DNA of 64,000 nucleotides from Rahnella inusitata (GCF_003263515.1 NZ_JYDE01000002.1:186001-250000), one strand, 5' to 3'. Shown: positions 46,839-58,452, counted from the stretch's first letter. The notes: a model not told the origin generated them from the sequence alone. Numbers and translations are program-made.

Positions 46839-49800
46839 TCAGACTTTAAATTCACTGCTCAGGCGGCTGACGCCCAGACCGTTCACTTTGGTGACTTTGA
46901 TTTGCACCGGAATGCGGTCTTTCATCGCTTCGACGTGGCTTATCACGCCGATGGTTTTACCGGAGGCATTCAGGCTGTCAAGGGCGTCGAGCGCGGTGTC
47001 CAACGTGTCAGCATCAAGCGTGCCGAAACCTTCATCGAGGAACAGCGAATCGATGCGGGTTTTATCACTGACCAGATCGGACAACGCCAGCGCCAGCGCC
47101 AGACTCACGAGGAAACTCTCGCCGCCGGAGAGCGTACGGGTATCGCGCACCGCATCGGCCTGCCAGGTATCGACCACCTGCAACTCCAGCGCGTCGCTGG
47201 TTTTGCGCTGTAACAGATAGCGGCCGTGCAGTTTTTCCAGCTGACGGTTCGCCAGATACACCAGATGATCCAGCGTCAGCCCTTGGGCGAATTTGCGGAA
47301 TTTCGCGCCGTCGCTGGAGCCGATCATCTGGTTGAGATAGCCCCAGTCGTCGCAGGTCAGCTGTGTCTGTGCAATCTGACCGATTAACGCCTGTTGTCCG
47401 CTGTGCCGTTCTTTATCAAATTTCAGCTGATTGCTGACTTCACCGAGTTGCTGCTGTAACCCTTTCAGCTGTTGCGCCAGTGCGGCCTGTTCTGCGGTCA
47501 GCTGAGTGAGGTCGATTTCGTTCTCGCTCAGATGTGCAGGGCGTGCCAGACGGTGAGTTTCCAGCGTCGCGCTGGCATCACTCAGCAGTGCCTGCGCCTG
47601 CGCCAACTGTTGTTGCAGCCGTTCTTTTTGCCGCTGTAGTTGCTGACGCAGCCCGTCATCGAGCAGGGCGAGTCTCACCGCATCTTCGTCAGAGAATTCG
47701 CTGGCGGCCAGCGCCTGTTGCCACTCGCTCTCAGCCTGATGCAGACGTGCCGTGGCCAGCTGATGTTGCTGCTGTGTGCTGGCCAGCTGACCGGCCAGTT
47801 TATCGCGCTGTTCCTGCGCTTTGTTCAGTGCGTCGGTCGCGTCGCTGACGGCTTTCTCGGCGGCCAGTTGCTGCTGATGTAAGTGCTCGCGAACCTGCGC
47901 AATCTGGCGGTCGCCAAACAGACTGCGACGCTGCGCGTTCAGCTCTGCCAGCGTTTTCTCGCCTTCAGTAAACTGTTTTTGCAGGTGCTCCATCTGTTCC
48001 TGAAGTCTGACCTGACTTTGCCCGATAAGCGTAAACCGCTCGCTCAGCAGGGCGGCGTGTTGCTGCGTTTTCTGTTGCTCCGTCACGGCGTCATTCAGCG
48101 CATCTTTCGCCTGTTGCAGGGCCCGCGCCAGCTGTTCGTGCTGACCCAGCAGATCCTGAGATTGTTGTTCTTCGCGATCGCGTTCCGCCAGCCATTGCTG
48201 AGCAGCGTCGGTATCCTGCAACCCGAACGTCAGGTTCAGCGGGGTACTCAGCTGCTGCCAGCTTTCCTGATGTGCGTTCAGCTGTTGCTTATCCTGCTCA
48301 AGCTGGGTTTGCAGACGCATTTGCTGCTCTTTCAGGCTTTTGATCTTCGCCGCCAACTCAATGCCGCTGGCTTTTTCTTTATCGAATTCTGCCTGCATTT
48401 GCTCCAGCCGCTGCGCGGTTTCTGACGGTTTGACGTCCCGGTAGCTTTCCACCGCCGGATGCGACGTCGAGCCGCACAGCGGACACGGCTTGCCGCTTTG
48501 CAGATTCGCGCGCTCGGCGGTGAGGCTGACGATCAGCTCTTCACTTTTCAGGCGCGCTTTAACGTCATTGAGATGTTCCAGTTGCTTCTGACATTGCAGA
48601 CGTATCGCGCCAAGCCGCTGTTCTTCTTCCGTGACCTGCGTCTGGATCTGTAGGAAATCGGCGTTTTGCTGCACCACCCGGCGATTCAGCGGAGGGTAAA
48701 GCTGTGCGAGCGAATATAGCTGCTGGCGCACTGGCCGAAGTTGTGTCAGTTCGGCTTGGCGTTTTTGCAAGGCCGTCAGCGGATGCTGATTTTCCAGCGT
48801 GGCCTGATGTTGTTGCTGCGCGGTGAGTGCATCGGTCAGGGCCGTATGCCGTGTCTGATGCTGACGACTTTGCTCCTCAAGCTTCTGGCGTTCGGCGGTC
48901 AGCTGTTCCAGCGTGAGATTCTGTTCGCTGACTTGTTTTTGGACATCATTCACTGACTGCCGGGTGTCGTTTTGCGATTTCTGCCACTGGGCGATGCTGT
49001 TATCCAGTGGCAGGATCTGTTCTTCAATCAGCGTCTGCTGCTGGCGCTGTTCTTCGGCCTGTTTCTGGCGCGCACTCTGCGCAAGCTCTGCGGCCTGTTT
49101 CAGCGGCGTCATCTGCGCCAGTTGCTGTTCCTGCTGGTGAATCAGCTCTGCGGTCTGCTGTTGCAGGCTTAGCGTTTCCTGCTGGCAGCGCTGGCGATCG
49201 TTCAGTCGTGAACGGAGTTTTTCCGCCGGTTCGCTGCGCGCCAGTTGCTGTAACTGCGGCGCAGCCTGCGCCATTTCCTGCTCCGTCGCGGCCAGCTGTT
49301 GCACCGATTGCTGATGTTTTTGCTGCACCTGCTGCCACTGTTGCAGCCAGTTAAGATCCTGCTGACGCTGCTGCGCCTGCTGACTGAGGCTGATTTCCTG
49401 CGCGTTCAGTTCTTTAAGCTGCATTTCCAGCGCCAGACGCTGTTCTTCACTGAGCAGTTCGATACCGGCCATGCGCTGATGCAAACCGTCGAGCGCCACG
49501 CGCGCCTGTTTATGTTGTTCGAATACGCGCTCAGACAGCTGGCCGTAGATTTCCGTGCCGGTCAGTTCTTCCAGCAGTTCGGCGCGGTCGTTGGCGTCGG
49601 CATTGAGAAAGGCGGCGAACTGTCCCTGCGACAGCATCATCGACTTGGTGAAACGGCCAAAATCCAGGCCGGTCAGTTCTGCAATAGCGTCGAGTTTATC
49701 GCGGACTTTATCCGCCAGAATTTTGCCGTCCGCCAGCAATGCCAGCTCGACTTTCGGCGCCTGTAAATTGCCGTCCGGCGAGTTCTTCGCCCGGCGCTGG

Positions 49801-50087
49801 CTCCAGAAGGCACGGTAGCCAATGCCTTTGACCTCGAACTCCACTTCGGCCAGCGATTCGGCGGTGTGGCGGGTCATCAGTTCATTCTGGCTGGGTGTGA
49901 CGTTGAGGCGCGGCGTCTGATGATACAGTGCGAGACAAATGGCATCGAGCAGGGTGGTTTTCCCCGCGCCGGTCGGGCCGGTGATGGCGAATAATCCGTT
50001 GCTGGCAAAAGGCTCAGCGGTGAAGTCGATTTTCCATTCGCCTTGCAGCGAGTTTAGATTTTTTAAACGCAGGCTGAGAATTTTCAT
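46839..50087 (-). CDS. sbcC: Exonuclease subunit SbcC (Rad50-like)
   Basis: ATPase subunit of the SbcCD nuclease that cuts DNA hairpins and palindromes at replication forks. The 1082-aa product has Walker [10 protein letters not shown] at residues 37-45. Long Gln/Leu-rich coiled coils flank the zinc hook CPLC at residues 535-538, near mid-protein. The ABC signature [19 protein letters not shown] lies near 987, followed by Walker [11 protein letters not shown]. It is slightly longer than E. coli SbcC, with variation in the coils. It overlaps the end of sbcD by 4 bp. Confidence 0.96.
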   Translation of the reverse strand: MKILSLRLKNLNSLQGEWKIDFTAEPFASNGLFAITGPTGAGKTTLLDAICLALYHQTPRLNVTPSQNELMTRHTAESLAEVEFEVKGIGYRAFWSQRRAKNSPDGNLQAPKVELALLADGKILADKVRDKLDAIAELTGLDFGRFTKSMMLSQGQFAAFLNADANDRAELLEELTGTEIYGQLSERVFEQHKQARVALDGLHQRMAGIELLSEEQRLALEMQLKELNAQEISLSQQAQQRQQDLNWLQQWQQVQQKHQQSVQQLAATEQEMAQAAPQLQQLARSEPAEKLRSRLNDRQRCQQETLSLQQQTAELIHQQEQQLAQMTPLKQAAELAQSARQKQAEEQRQQQTLIEEQILPLDNSIAQWQKSQNDTRQSVNDVQKQVSEQNLTLEQLTAERQKLEEQSRQHQTRHTALTDALTAQQQHQATLENQHPLTALQKRQAELTQLRPVRQQLYSLAQLYPPLNRRVVQQNADFLQIQTQVTEEEQRLGAIRLQCQKQLEHLNDVKARLKSEELIVSLTAERANLQSGKPCPLCGSTSHPAVESYRDVKPSETAQRLEQMQAEFDKEKASGIELAAKIKSLKEQQMRLQTQLEQDKQQLNAHQESWQQLSTPLNLTFGLQDTDAAQQWLAERDREEQQSQDLLGQHEQLARALQQAKDALNDAVTEQQKTQQHAALLSERFTLIGQSQVRLQEQMEHLQKQFTEGEKTLAELNAQRRSLFGDRQIAQVREHLHQQQLAAEKAVSDATDALNKAQEQRDKLAGQLASTQQQHQLATARLHQAESEWQQALAASEFSDEDAVRLALLDDGLRQQLQRQKERLQQQLAQAQALLSDASATLETHRLARPAHLSENEIDLTQLTAEQAALAQQLKGLQQQLGEVSNQLKFDKERHSGQQALIGQIAQTQLTCDDWGYLNQMIGSSDGAKFRKFAQGLTLDHLVYLANRQLEKLHGRYLLQRKTSDALELQVVDTWQADAVRDTRTLSGGESFLVSLALALALSDLVSDKTRIDSLFLDEGFGTLDADTLDTALDALDSLNASGKTIGVISHVEAMKDRIPVQIKVTKVNGLGVSRLSSEFKV

Positions 50088-51322
50088 TGTGCGGCGTGCC
50101 CTGCGTGATGGCCGCTGGTGACCTCATCGACCACCTGCGCGAACAGCGTGCGCATCCGCGCCTGACGCTGTTCGTCGGCGTCCGCTTCGAGCGACAGCCG
50201 CCGCTCGAAGACATCGCTCACGCTCAGCTCGCTGAGGGTTTCTTTTTCCTGTTGTTCAATGCTGTTAATGCGCTGTTCTTTACTGCGGCGCAGCAGCACG
50301 ACTTCCACCGGCAGTTCGGCGGTCAGCGTCTGGATGCGCCGCTGAATGTCGCTGAGGTAATCCTGCGTCGCGACTTCAATATCCAGCCAGACCGGTTTTG
50401 TGGCATCGCCGTTGGTAAACTGCATCAGTTGTTTTCCTATTTCGGCCAGCGAGCCTTTGATCATCTGCATCGGCTGAAATACCGGAATTTCCAGCGTGTC
50501 GATGCTGTTAAGCGTTGCACCCGTAAAATCGAGCAAAAACACGCTTTTGGCTTTGCCGAGTTCATCAAAACTCAGCGCAATCGGCGAGCCGCTGTAGCGG
50601 ATGTGGTGGGTTTTCGCCACGCACTGGGCGCGGTGAATATGCCCGAGTGCAACGTAATCGACCGGCGGAAAGGCCTGTGCCGGAAAGGCGTCGAGGGTGC
50701 CTATATAAATGTCACGTACCGAATCCGAGGTGCTGACGCCGACGGTGGTCAGATGGCCGGTGGCGATGATGGGCAGCGGAACGGCGAGCTGGTCGCGCTT
50801 CGCCTGTGCCGCTTTATATAAAGCGTCATAATGGGCGGCGATGGCTTCTTGCAATGCCAGCTGCTTGTCGCTGCCGGACTGACCAGCCTGACTGGCTATC
50901 AAATCGCGCGGGCGTAAGAACGGGATCGCACACAGCACTGCGCCGGGCGAGCCATCCCGATGATTTAATTCCAGAACCTGCTCAGACAAGTCTTCACCGA
51001 CGGTAGCGATCACGCGGGTATTGAGGCAGGAAAGCAGTTCCTTAGATTCATTGAGCGTGGCGACAGAGTCGTGGTTGCCGGCCAGCACTACCAGCTGGCA
51101 GCCGGTGTGTTGTAATTCCACCACGAAGCGGTTATACAGTTCCCGCGCATAGCTCGGTGGCGAGCCGGTATCGAAAATATCACCCGCCACAATCACGGCA
51201 TCTGCCTGATGAATTTCCACCTGTTCCGTCAGCCAGCGCAGAAAAGCCTGATGCTCGGCGGCGCGGCTTTTGGTAAAGAAATACTGGCCAAGGTGCCAGT
51301 CTGAAGTGTGGATCAGGCGCAT
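50084..51322 (-). CDS. sbcD: Exonuclease subunit SbcD (Mre11-like)
   Basis: Metallophosphoesterase nuclease subunit of SbcCD. From ATG 51322 the product is 412 aa and begins [20 protein letters not shown]. Motifs [29 protein letters not shown] and GHIHRAQ carry the metal ligands. The frame is open to 51346. It is divergent from phoB, exactly as in E. coli, and upstream of sbcC in one operon. Confidence 0.96.
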   Translation of the reverse strand: MRLIHTSDWHLGQYFFTKSRAAEHQAFLRWLTEQVEIHQADAVIVAGDIFDTGSPPSYARELYNRFVVELQHTGCQLVVLAGNHDSVATLNESKELLSCLNTRVIATVGEDLSEQVLELNHRDGSPGAVLCAIPFLRPRDLIASQAGQSGSDKQLALQEAIAAHYDALYKAAQAKRDQLAVPLPIIATGHLTTVGVSTSDSVRDIYIGTLDAFPAQAFPPVDYVALGHIHRAQCVAKTHHIRYSGSPIALSFDELGKAKSVFLLDFTGATLNSIDTLEIPVFQPMQMIKGSLAEIGKQLMQFTNGDATKPVWLDIEVATQDYLSDIQRRIQTLTAELPVEVVLLRRSKEQRINSIEQQEKETLSELSVSDVFERRLSLEADADEQRQARMRTLFAQVVDEVTSGHHAGHAAQ

Positions 51323-51467
51323 GAAACTCCCGGTGATTCGCTGCACGGTAACAATGGCGCAAAGTATAAACGCCGTCGGGGGACGATGTCCCCAGAAAAA
51401 TCAGGCGCATTTCAGCGAGATGGCTGTCAAAGTGCGCTGTAATAGACCATCCTTTCTATTCATAAAT

Positions 51468-51485
51468 CTGTCACAAAACTGACGC
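51468..51485 (+). promoter_or_regulatory. Pho box of the phoBR promoter
   Basis: CTGTCACAAAACTGACGC matches the 18-bp Pho box (two CTGTCAT-type repeats, 11-bp period), and the surrounding ATAAATCTGTCA..CTGACGCATAATG closely matches the E. coli phoB promoter. CATAAT at 51485-51490 is the likely -10. Autoactivation by PhoB is expected. Confidence 0.85.
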
Positions 51486-51539
51486 ATAATGGCGCCCGCA
51501 ATCAAATAAAAGATCGCTAACCTATTGGCAGGACCTACG

Positions 51540-52229
51540 ATGGCTAGACGTATATTGGTGGTTGAAGACGAAGCTCCAATCCGTGAAATGGTGTGTTTTG
51601 TACTGGAACAAAATGGCTATCAGGCAGTAGAAGCTGAAGATTTTGATTCCGCGATTGGCCAACTGGTCGAGCCTTATCCTGAGCTTATCCTGCTTGACTG
51701 GATGTTACCGGGCGGTTCCGGGATCCAGTTTATTAAGCATCTAAAACGTGAAGCCCTGACCCGCGAAATTCCGGTGATGATGCTGACCGCACGCGGTGAA
51801 GAAGAAGACCGGGTGCGTGGCCTCGAAGTGGGTGCCGATGATTACATCACTAAACCGTTCTCTCCCAAAGAACTGGTTGCCCGTATAAAAGCTGTGATGC
51901 GCCGTATTTCGCCGATGGCGGTGGAAGAGGTGATCGACATGCAGGGTCTGACACTTGATCCTTCCTCCCACCGGGTGATGGCCAATGAGCAGGCGCTCGA
52001 CATGGGGCCGACCGAATTCAAATTACTGCACTTCTTTATGACCCACTCGGAACGTGTTTACAGCCGCGAGCAGTTGCTGAATAACGTCTGGGGCACTAAC
52101 GTTTATGTGGAAGATCGAACCGTGGACGTGCATATTCGTCGTTTACGCAAAGCGCTGGAAACCAGTGGACATGACAGAATGATCCAGACTGTCCGTGGCA
52201 CGGGATATCGTTTCTCAACGCGTTATTAG
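51540..52229 (+). CDS. phoB: Phosphate response regulator PhoB
   Basis: OmpR-type activator of the phosphate-starvation regulon. The 229-aa product has an N-terminal receiver (LVVEDE; phospho-acceptor Asp53 in LLDWMLPG; conserved Thr/Lys in [10 protein letters not shown] and [11 protein letters not shown]). The C-terminal winged helix includes [12 protein letters not shown] and [16 protein letters not shown]. The ATG at 51540 gives the family start [11 protein letters not shown]; an upstream in-frame codon at 51525 is unlikely. phoR follows after 21 bp. Confidence 0.97.
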   Translation: MARRILVVEDEAPIREMVCFVLEQNGYQAVEAEDFDSAIGQLVEPYPELILLDWMLPGGSGIQFIKHLKREALTREIPVMMLTARGEEEDRVRGLEVGADDYITKPFSPKELVARIKAVMRRISPMAVEEVIDMQGLTLDPSSHRVMANEQALDMGPTEFKLLHFFMTHSERVYSREQLLNNVWGTNVYVEDRTVDVHIRRLRKALETSGHDRMIQTVRGTGYRFSTRY

Positions 52230-52250
52230 TCCCCACAGCGGAGAATCTGT

Positions 52251-53570
52251 GTGTTAGAACGTTTGTCATGGAAACGGCTGGCCGGCGAATTTTTTCTGTT
52301 TTGCCTGCCAGCGATCATTCTCGGTATTTTTGTCGGCCATTTTGGCTGGCTTCTCTTTGCGTCGCTGCTGGCGGCGCTGGGCTGGAACTATTATAACCAG
52401 CTTAAACTCTCACACTGGCTGTGGCTTGACCGCAGCATCACCCCGCCAAATGGTCGCTGGAGCTGGGAGCCGTTGTTCTACGGGCTGAACCAGATGCAGA
52501 TGCGCAACCGGCGTCGCCGCCGTGAATTAGGGCAACTCATTAAACGTTTTCGCAGCGGTGCAGAATCCTTGCCGGATGCGGTGGTGCTGACCACCGAAGA
52601 GGGCAATATTTTCTGGTGCAACGGTCTGGCCCAGGAACTGCTTGGCTTCCGCTGGCCGGAAGATAACGGGCAACACATCTTCAACCTGCTGCGCTATCCG
52701 GAATTTCGCGTCTGGATCCAGGCGCGTGATTTTAGCCGCGCCCTAAATCTCCAGCTCAATAATGAACATTACGTCGAATTTCGCGTGATGCCTTATTCCG
52801 AGGGGCAGTTACTGATGGTGGCGCGTGACGTCACGCAAATGCGCCAGCTGGAAGGTGCGCGACGTAACTTCTTCGCCAACGTCAGCCATGAACTTCGCAC
52901 CCCGCTGACCGTTTTGCAGGGCTATCTGGAAATGATGGAAGACGCCAAGCTGGAAGAGCCGTTTCGCACTAAGGCGCTCGATACCATGCAAGAGCAAACG
53001 CGACGCATGGACGGGCTGGTCAAGCAGCTCCTGACGCTGTCAAAAATCGAAGCCTCCGCCAATATGGATTTGCACGAAAAAGTCGATATTCCGGTGATGC
53101 TCGGAATGCTGGAGCGCGAAGTACAGACGCTGAGCGGCGGTCAGCACGAAGTGGTGTTCCGCGTAAACGACAAGCTGAAGGTCTTCGGCAATGAGGATCA
53201 GCTACGCAGTGCGGTGTCGAATCTGGTGTATAACGCGGTGAACCATACGCCGCCGGGCACCAGAATAGAGGTCAGCTGGCAGCAAACGCCGCAGGGTGCG
53301 CAGTTCCAGATTAGCGATAATGGGCCGGGGATTGCGCCTCAGCACTTGCCGCGCCTGACCGAACGGTTTTATCGCGTCGACAAAGCCCGTTCCCGTCAGA
53401 CCGGCGGCAGCGGTCTGGGGCTGGCGATCGTCAAACATGCGCTCAGCCACCACAACGCCCGGCTTGAGGTGATGAGCGAAGTCGGCGTCGGCACGCGCTT
53501 TATGTTTACGCTGGCACCGAGACTGATTGTTCCTTCCGATAACACCTCTAAAATTTCAGTGAAACCGTAA
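52251..53570 (+). CDS. phoR: Phosphate sensor histidine kinase PhoR
   Basis: Membrane sensor kinase that phosphorylates PhoB when phosphate is scarce, working with the Pst transporter and PhoU. The 439-aa product starts at GTG. Two hydrophobic helices lie at about 10-50, then a PAS domain ([20 protein letters not shown]). The phospho-acceptor His213 is in [11 protein letters not shown], the same number as in E. coli, followed by the N box, DNGPGI and [11 protein letters not shown]. Operon with phoB. Confidence 0.97.
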   Translation: MLERLSWKRLAGEFFLFCLPAIILGIFVGHFGWLLFASLLAALGWNYYNQLKLSHWLWLDRSITPPNGRWSWEPLFYGLNQMQMRNRRRRRELGQLIKRFRSGAESLPDAVVLTTEEGNIFWCNGLAQELLGFRWPEDNGQHIFNLLRYPEFRVWIQARDFSRALNLQLNNEHYVEFRVMPYSEGQLLMVARDVTQMRQLEGARRNFFANVSHELRTPLTVLQGYLEMMEDAKLEEPFRTKALDTMQEQTRRMDGLVKQLLTLSKIEASANMDLHEKVDIPVMLGMLEREVQTLSGGQHEVVFRVNDKLKVFGNEDQLRSAVSNLVYNAVNHTPPGTRIEVSWQQTPQGAQFQISDNGPGIAPQHLPRLTERFYRVDKARSRQTGGSGLGLAIVKHALSHHNARLEVMSEVGVGTRFMFTLAPRLIVPSDNTSKISVKP

Positions 53571-53587
53571 TTTGCTGTTTTCTATTG

Positions 53588-53618
53588 AGCCCGTCATTTC
53601 TACATGACGGGCTTTTTT
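53588..53618 (+). terminator. phoBR terminator
   Basis: AGCCCGTCAT/ATGACGGGCT with a TTCTAC loop is followed by six Ts, 18 bp after the phoR stop. Confidence 0.95.
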
Positions 53619-53723
53619 GCTTGCTGCTTCATGAACTCTCTGCATTTGATCATGAATTTATTTCACCTCCCATGAAAATTCCTCTGTTGTCGGTGAGTAA
53701 CCGTCATGACAGTATGGCCTTAA

Positions 53724-53747
53724 AGCCATTTAGACATCTAGAAGTCC
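53724..53747 (+). promoter_or_regulatory. Tandem MetJ boxes
   Basis: Three adjacent 8-mers compare with the met box AGACGTCT: AGCCATTT (5/8), AGACATCT at 53732-53739 (7/8) and AGAAGTCC at 53740-53747 (6/8). Tandem contiguous boxes are how MetJ binds. The array lies 80-100 bp before the MetE-like gene, so repression by MetJ with S-adenosylmethionine is likely. Confidence 0.7.
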
Positions 53748-53826
53748 AAATGTAACGCGGCGTAATTATTCAGCTTGTAAATCATTTGCATTTCGTCTGA
53801 GACGGGGTGCCATTAAGGAGTCTTTC

Positions 53827-54930
53827 ATGCAACGTACAACCCCTCCGTTCCGTGCTGACGTGGTCGGCAGTTTCCTTCGCCCGGCGGCTATCAAAGAAGC
53901 CCGTAAGCAGTTTCAGGCCGGTGAGATTGATGCCGGGCAACTGCGCGCCGTTGAAGATACCGAAATCCGCCGCGTGGTGGATTTACAACGCGAAGCCGGT
54001 CTGCAGGTGGTCACTGACGGTGAATTCCGCCGCGCGTGGTGGCACTTCGATTTTTTCGAAGGGCTGAACGGTGTGGAAGGTTACGACGCAGTCCAGGGGA
54101 TTCAGTTCAACGGCGTACAGACCAAAGCGCGCAGCATTAAAGTCACAGGCAAACTCGGCTTTGGTTCACATCCGATGCTGGAAGATTTTCGTTTTCTGAA
54201 AAGCATCTGCGGCAGCGCAGTGCCCAAAATGACCATTCCAAGCCCGAGCGTAATGCATTTCCGCGGTGGCCGTAACGCCATCAGCAAAGAGGTGTATCCG
54301 GATCTGAAAGTCTATTTCGACGATTTGGCACAGGTTTACCGCGACGCGATTAAAGCGTTTTACGACGCCGGTTGCCGTTATCTGCAACTCGACGATACCG
54401 TCTGGGCGTATCTGTGCTCGGAAGATCAGAAGCAGCAAATCCGCGAGCGTGGCGATTCTCCTGAAGAGTTAGCGCGTACTTACGCTGACGTGCTGAACAA
54501 AGCCATTGCCGGTAAACCGGACGATCTGGTGATTGGTTTGCACGTGTGTCGCGGTAACTTCCGCTCGACCTGGATTTCAGAAGGTGGCTACGAGCCGGTG
54601 GCTGAGATCCTGTTTGGCGGTGTAAATATCGATGCCTTCTTTCTTGAGTATGACAATGAGCGTTCCGGTGGTTTCGAACCGCTGCGCTTTATCAAAAAAG
54701 GTCATCAGCAGGCGGTTCTGGGGTTAATCACCACTAAGTCCGGCGAACTGGAACTGGCCAAAACCGTCGAAACGCGTCTGGCGGAAGCGGCGCAATATCT
54801 GGATATCAATCAGATTTGCCTCAGCCCGCAGTGTGGTTTTGCCTCGACGGAAGAGGGCAACAGCCTCACTGAAGTGCAGCAGTGGGAAAAACTGAAACTG
54901 GTGGTGGATATCGCTGCCCGCGTCTGGTAA
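53827..54930 (+). CDS. MetE C-terminal-type cobalamin-independent methyltransferase
   Basis: A 367-aa protein corresponding to the catalytic C-terminal barrel of methionine synthase MetE (YxjG/YxjH-like). Segments FRADVVGSFLRP, VTDGEFRRAWWHFDF and RYLQLDDTVWAYL are typical. The zinc ligands of MetE appear conserved: His239-x-Cys241 (GLHVCRGN), Glu274 (FFLEYDNE) and Cys336 (SPQCGFAS). The N-terminal half of MetE is absent, so it is a core-only enzyme. Upstream MetJ boxes indicate a methionine role, transferring methyl to homocysteine. The methyl donor is unknown. It lies between phoR and brnQ, which are neighbours in E. coli. Confidence 0.88.
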   Translation: MQRTTPPFRADVVGSFLRPAAIKEARKQFQAGEIDAGQLRAVEDTEIRRVVDLQREAGLQVVTDGEFRRAWWHFDFFEGLNGVEGYDAVQGIQFNGVQTKARSIKVTGKLGFGSHPMLEDFRFLKSICGSAVPKMTIPSPSVMHFRGGRNAISKEVYPDLKVYFDDLAQVYRDAIKAFYDAGCRYLQLDDTVWAYLCSEDQKQQIRERGDSPEELARTYADVLNKAIAGKPDDLVIGLHVCRGNFRSTWISEGGYEPVAEILFGGVNIDAFFLEYDNERSGGFEPLRFIKKGHQQAVLGLITTKSGELELAKTVETRLAEAAQYLDINQICLSPQCGFASTEEGNSLTEVQQWEKLKLVVDIAARVW

Positions 54931-55497
54931 TACGGCAGATTGGTTGTTTTGTGACCTCACAAATATGCTGGATATTGTGCGTGTAATCGCCTCTTAATGG
55001 TGATTTCACGCACTTTTTGCCATTAAGGAGCATATCTTGTGCTTACTTCGCTTAAAAATCATACATATCATATTGCGTGTTTGATGCCGTATTTAGTGAT
55101 AAAGGCTGCTTTAGAGTATTAATCTGGTTGAACGCTCTGCTTTTTGGATCTCGGCTTGCCTTTCTGCGCTATAAACGTTTACCTTAGCCCCCGCTGTCGC
55201 TCGATACTCCCTGCATATGCCCGTCATATTTCACGTTGCAGATGCGTTGGCCACGCTCGTTAACCCGAATCCCTTACTCAGGTAAGCTCATCGGGATTTC
55301 CTCGCTTGCCGCCTTCCCGCACCATGAAATATTTAGGGATAACAACATAATCATCTGCATATCATCAGGCGTTTTAAGCACACTTCGATCTTACAGTGGT
55401 GCTCTCTGGTCTTTTACACCATTCATCCTTTTGACGAAGCTGCACGGCGACAGCAACGGTCACTTTATTCATTTGAACAGGCAACACGACACCAATC
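54931..55497. other. 567-bp intergenic region before brnQ
   Basis: No gene was recognised. The left third is AT-rich and featureless. The centre holds the ERIC-like element (55216-55341), and the right part must carry the brnQ promoter. An open frame over 55236-55520 crosses the repeat and has no protein character. Confidence 0.6.
55216..55341. repeat. ERIC (IRU) palindromic repeat
   Basis: About 126 bp with inverted ends (TATGCCCGTCATATTTCA facing TGAAATATTTAGGGATA). The core resembles the classic ERIC primers: CTTACTCAGGTAAGCTCATC then GGGATT corresponds to the conserved ATGTAAGCTCCTGGGGATTC region. Such elements are non-autonomous, transcribed palindromes common in Yersinia, Serratia and relatives. 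Confidence 0.8.
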
Positions 55498-56817
55498 ATG
55501 AGTACTCGTTTAACAAATAAAGATATTCTGGCGCTGGGTTTCATGACCTTCGCTTTATTCGTCGGGGCGGGGAACATTATTTTCCCGCCGATGGTTGGCC
55601 TGCAGGCCGGTCCTGAAGTCTGGTGGGCAGCTGCCGGGTTTATGATAACCGCGGTAGGTCTCCCGGTGATGACCGTGATTGCGCTGGCGCGCGTCGGTGG
55701 CGGTGTCGATGCCCTGAGTACGCCGATTGGACGTGGTGCCGGTATTCTGCTGGCGACCGTCTGTTATCTGGCTGTGGGCCCGCTGTTCGCCACGCCACGT
55801 ACCGCAACCGTCTCTTTTGAAGTGGGTATCGCACCGATGACCGGTGACGGCCCGCTTCCTTTGCTGATTTACAGCGTGATCTACTTCGCGCTGGTGATCG
55901 GCATTTCACTCTATCCGGGCCGCCTGCTTGATACCGTCGGGCATTTCCTCGCGCCGCTGAAAATGGTCGCGCTGGCTGCACTGGGCGTTGCCGCGCTGCT
56001 GTGGCCTGCCGGTCAGACCATGCCTGCGGTGGATGCTTACCAGACCGTTCCGTTCTCCAGCGGTTTCGTTAATGGCTATCTGACAATGGATACGCTGGGC
56101 GCGCTGGTCTTCGGCATTGTTATTGTTAATGCTGCCCGTTCGCGCGGTGTGACTGATGCCAAACTGCTGACCCGTTACACTATTTTGGCCGGTCTGATTG
56201 CTGGCTTAGGTCTGGTGCTGGTCTATCTGAGCCTGTTCAAACTCGGGGAAAACAGTGCTTCACTGGTGCCTGGCGCAACCAATGGCGCAGTTATCTTGCA
56301 TGCCTATGTGGCACATACCTTCGGTGGCGTCGGTAGCTTCTTCCTCGGTGCGCTGATCTTCATCGCCTGTATGGTGACGGCGGTTGGCCTGACCTGCGCC
56401 TGTGCGGAGTTCTTTGCTCAGTACCTGCCGCTGTCGTATAAGTCATTGGTATTTATTCTGGGTCTGTTCTCTATGCTGGTGTCTAATCTCGGCCTGAGCC
56501 ATCTGATCCAGATTTCCATTCCGGTGCTGACGGCCATCTATCCGCCATGTATCGCACTGGTGGTGTTGAGCTTCACCCTGCGCTGGTGGAATAATACGAC
56601 GCGCATCGTGGCGCCGGTTATGCTGGTCAGCCTGGTGTTCGGTATTGTCGACGGCATCAAAGCCTCTGCGTTTGCTGATATCATGCCTGTCTGGGCCGGA
56701 AAACTGCCGCTGGCAGCACAGGGTCTTGCCTGGTTACCGCCTTCAGTATTAATGCTGGTGCTGGTCGGTATTTATGACAAAATCAGTGGTCCGCGCAGCG
56801 TTACCGCGCACCAATAA
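55498..56817 (+). CDS. brnQ: Branched-chain amino acid transporter BrnQ
   Basis: Sodium- or proton-coupled uptake carrier for leucine, isoleucine and valine (LIVCS family). The 439-aa product has about twelve hydrophobic helices and begins [20 protein letters not shown]. The family motif [11 protein letters not shown] and the segment [17 protein letters not shown] are intact. It is E. coli length. It is followed by its own terminator and proY, the E. coli order. Confidence 0.96.
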   Translation: MSTRLTNKDILALGFMTFALFVGAGNIIFPPMVGLQAGPEVWWAAAGFMITAVGLPVMTVIALARVGGGVDALSTPIGRGAGILLATVCYLAVGPLFATPRTATVSFEVGIAPMTGDGPLPLLIYSVIYFALVIGISLYPGRLLDTVGHFLAPLKMVALAALGVAALLWPAGQTMPAVDAYQTVPFSSGFVNGYLTMDTLGALVFGIVIVNAARSRGVTDAKLLTRYTILAGLIAGLGLVLVYLSLFKLGENSASLVPGATNGAVILHAYVAHTFGGVGSFFLGALIFIACMVTAVGLTCACAEFFAQYLPLSYKSLVFILGLFSMLVSNLGLSHLIQISIPVLTAIYPPCIALVVLSFTLRWWNNTTRIVAPVMLVSLVFGIVDGIKASAFADIMPVWAGKLPLAAQGLAWLPPSVLMLVLVGIYDKISGPRSVTAHQ

Positions 56818-56866
56818 TTATCGGCAGAATATTCGAACGTAGTTGAATGAATGTTTCGCCAATCAG

Positions 56867-56893
56867 GCCACGGAAACCTTTCCGTGGCTTTTT
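56867..56893 (+). terminator. brnQ terminator
   Basis: GCCACGGAAA/TTTCCGTGGC with a short CC loop is followed by TTTTTC, about 50 bp after the stop. Confidence 0.9.
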
Positions 56894-56964
56894 CATTGGC
56901 AGGACGCAGTGTTTTTTAGAATTCGCATTTTTGATTTTCAAAATACAGAAACGGGTTAGGGTCA

Positions 56965-58383
56965 ATGCAACAATCAGCTGAACAACCAACCGCGCAGCCA
57001 GAAGCGCCGGGCACGAAGCTAAAACGTGGTCTGACAACGCGTCATATTCGCTTTATGGCATTGGGATCGGCCATAGGAACCGGGCTGTTTTACGGATCGG
57101 CGGATGCGATCAAACTGGCGGGGCCAAGCGTGCTGCTGGCCTATCTGGTCGGCGGCATTATCGCCTTTATCATCATGCGCGCCCTTGGCGAGATGTCTGT
57201 TAACAATCCGCAGAGTGGCTCTTTCTCACGCTATGCGCAGGATTATCTTGGGCCAATGGCGGGTTACATCACCGGCTGGACCTATTGTTTTGAAATCCTG
57301 ATCGTTGCCATCGCGGACGTCACGGCGTTCGGCATTTATATGGGCGTCTGGTTCCCGGACGTGCCGCAGTGGACGTGGGTGCTGAGCGTGGTGCTGATTA
57401 TCGGCGCCATCAATCTGGTCAGCGTGAAGGTGTTCGGCGAGCTGGAATTTTGGTTCTCCTTCTTCAAAGTGCTGACGATCATCATCATGATTGTGGCGGG
57501 CTTCGGCATTATTATTTGGGGCATCGGTAACGGCGGGCAGGCGACGGGTATTCATAATCTGTGGAGCCACGGCGGCTTCTTTAGTCAGGGCATCATGGGC
57601 ACCATTTTGTCTTTACAGCTGGTCATGTTTGCCTACGGCGGGATTGAAATCATCGGTATTACTGCCGGTGAAGCTGAAGACCCGAAGAAGTCTATTCCGA
57701 AAGCCATTAACTCCGTGCCGCTGCGTATTCTGGTGTTTTATGTGGGCACACTGTTTGTCATTATGTCCATTTTCCCATGGAATCAGATAGGTACGCAGGG
57801 CAGCCCGTTCGTGCTGACGTTCCAGCATATGGGGATCACCGCAGCGGCAGGTATTCTGAACTTTGTAGTGATCACCGCGTCACTGTCGGCGATTAACAGC
57901 GATGTGTTTGGCGTGGGCCGTATGCTGCACGGAATGGCAGAGCAGGGGCAGGCACCGAAAATATTCAGCAAGGTGTCGCGTCTGGGCACGCCATGGGTCA
58001 CGGTGCTGGTGATGATGGGGGCGCTGCTGATTGCGGTTTACCTCAACTTCATCATGCCTTCCAGCGTATTCCTGGTGATTGCGTCTCTGGCGACCTTCGC
58101 GACTGTTTGGGTGTGGATTATGATCCTGTTCTCCCAGATAGGTTTTCGTCGCAAGTTGAATAAACAACAGGTTAAAGAGCTCGAGTTCCCGTTGCGTGGC
58201 GGCGTCTACACTTCGGTATTCGGCATCATCTTCCTGGTGTTTATCATCGGCCTGATCGGTTACTTCCCGGATACCCGCGTGTCACTTTACGTCGGCATGG
58301 TTTGGGTTGTGGCGCTGCTGATAGGTTATGCGTTCAAGTTGCGTAACGACCGTAAGAAGCAGGCGTTGTCGCTCAGTAAGTAA
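56965..58383 (+). CDS. proY: Amino acid permease ProY
   Basis: An APC-family permease of 472 aa with about twelve helices. The signature [20 protein letters not shown] is followed by [20 protein letters not shown] and MRALGEMSV. It corresponds to E. coli ProY, described as a cryptic proline transporter; histidine or proline may be the real substrate. Its position after brnQ is as in E. coli. An N-terminal Gln/Pro-rich stretch precedes the first conserved block. Confidence 0.9.
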   Translation: MQQSAEQPTAQPEAPGTKLKRGLTTRHIRFMALGSAIGTGLFYGSADAIKLAGPSVLLAYLVGGIIAFIIMRALGEMSVNNPQSGSFSRYAQDYLGPMAGYITGWTYCFEILIVAIADVTAFGIYMGVWFPDVPQWTWVLSVVLIIGAINLVSVKVFGELEFWFSFFKVLTIIIMIVAGFGIIIWGIGNGGQATGIHNLWSHGGFFSQGIMGTILSLQLVMFAYGGIEIIGITAGEAEDPKKSIPKAINSVPLRILVFYVGTLFVIMSIFPWNQIGTQGSPFVLTFQHMGITAAAGILNFVVITASLSAINSDVFGVGRMLHGMAEQGQAPKIFSKVSRLGTPWVTVLVMMGALLIAVYLNFIMPSSVFLVIASLATFATVWVWIMILFSQIGFRRKLNKQQVKELEFPLRGGVYTSVFGIIFLVFIIGLIGYFPDTRVSLYVGMVWVVALLIGYAFKLRNDRKKQALSLSK

Positions 58384-58415
58384 CGCGTAAGCAAGTGCTT
58401 ACCTTCGGATAAAGA

Positions 58416-58452
58416 AAAACCCCCGATATCTTCGCGACATCGGGGGTTTTTT
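58416..58452. terminator. Bidirectional terminator proY/ggt
   Basis: AAAACCCCCGAT(A)TC/GA(C)ATCGGGGGTTTT with a TTCGC loop is flanked by As and six Ts. It is strong in both directions between convergent genes. Confidence 0.95.

Noticed and set aside
48400-49400. Repetitive Gln/Leu-rich tract as a tandem repeat
   Set aside because: It is the coiled-coil coding region of sbcC; the repetition is heptad amino-acid bias, not a DNA repeat.
51424-51445. Second Pho box upstream of phoB
   Set aside because: CTGTCA and CTGTAAT are 13 bp apart instead of 11, so the helical phasing is wrong.
54931-55215. Possible small RNA gene after the MetE-like gene
   Set aside because: No promoter-terminator pair or stable hairpin could be identified; only AT-rich sequence.
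55236-55520. 94-codon ORF upstream of brnQ
   Set aside because: It runs through the ERIC repeat and overlaps the brnQ start; no protein-like composition.
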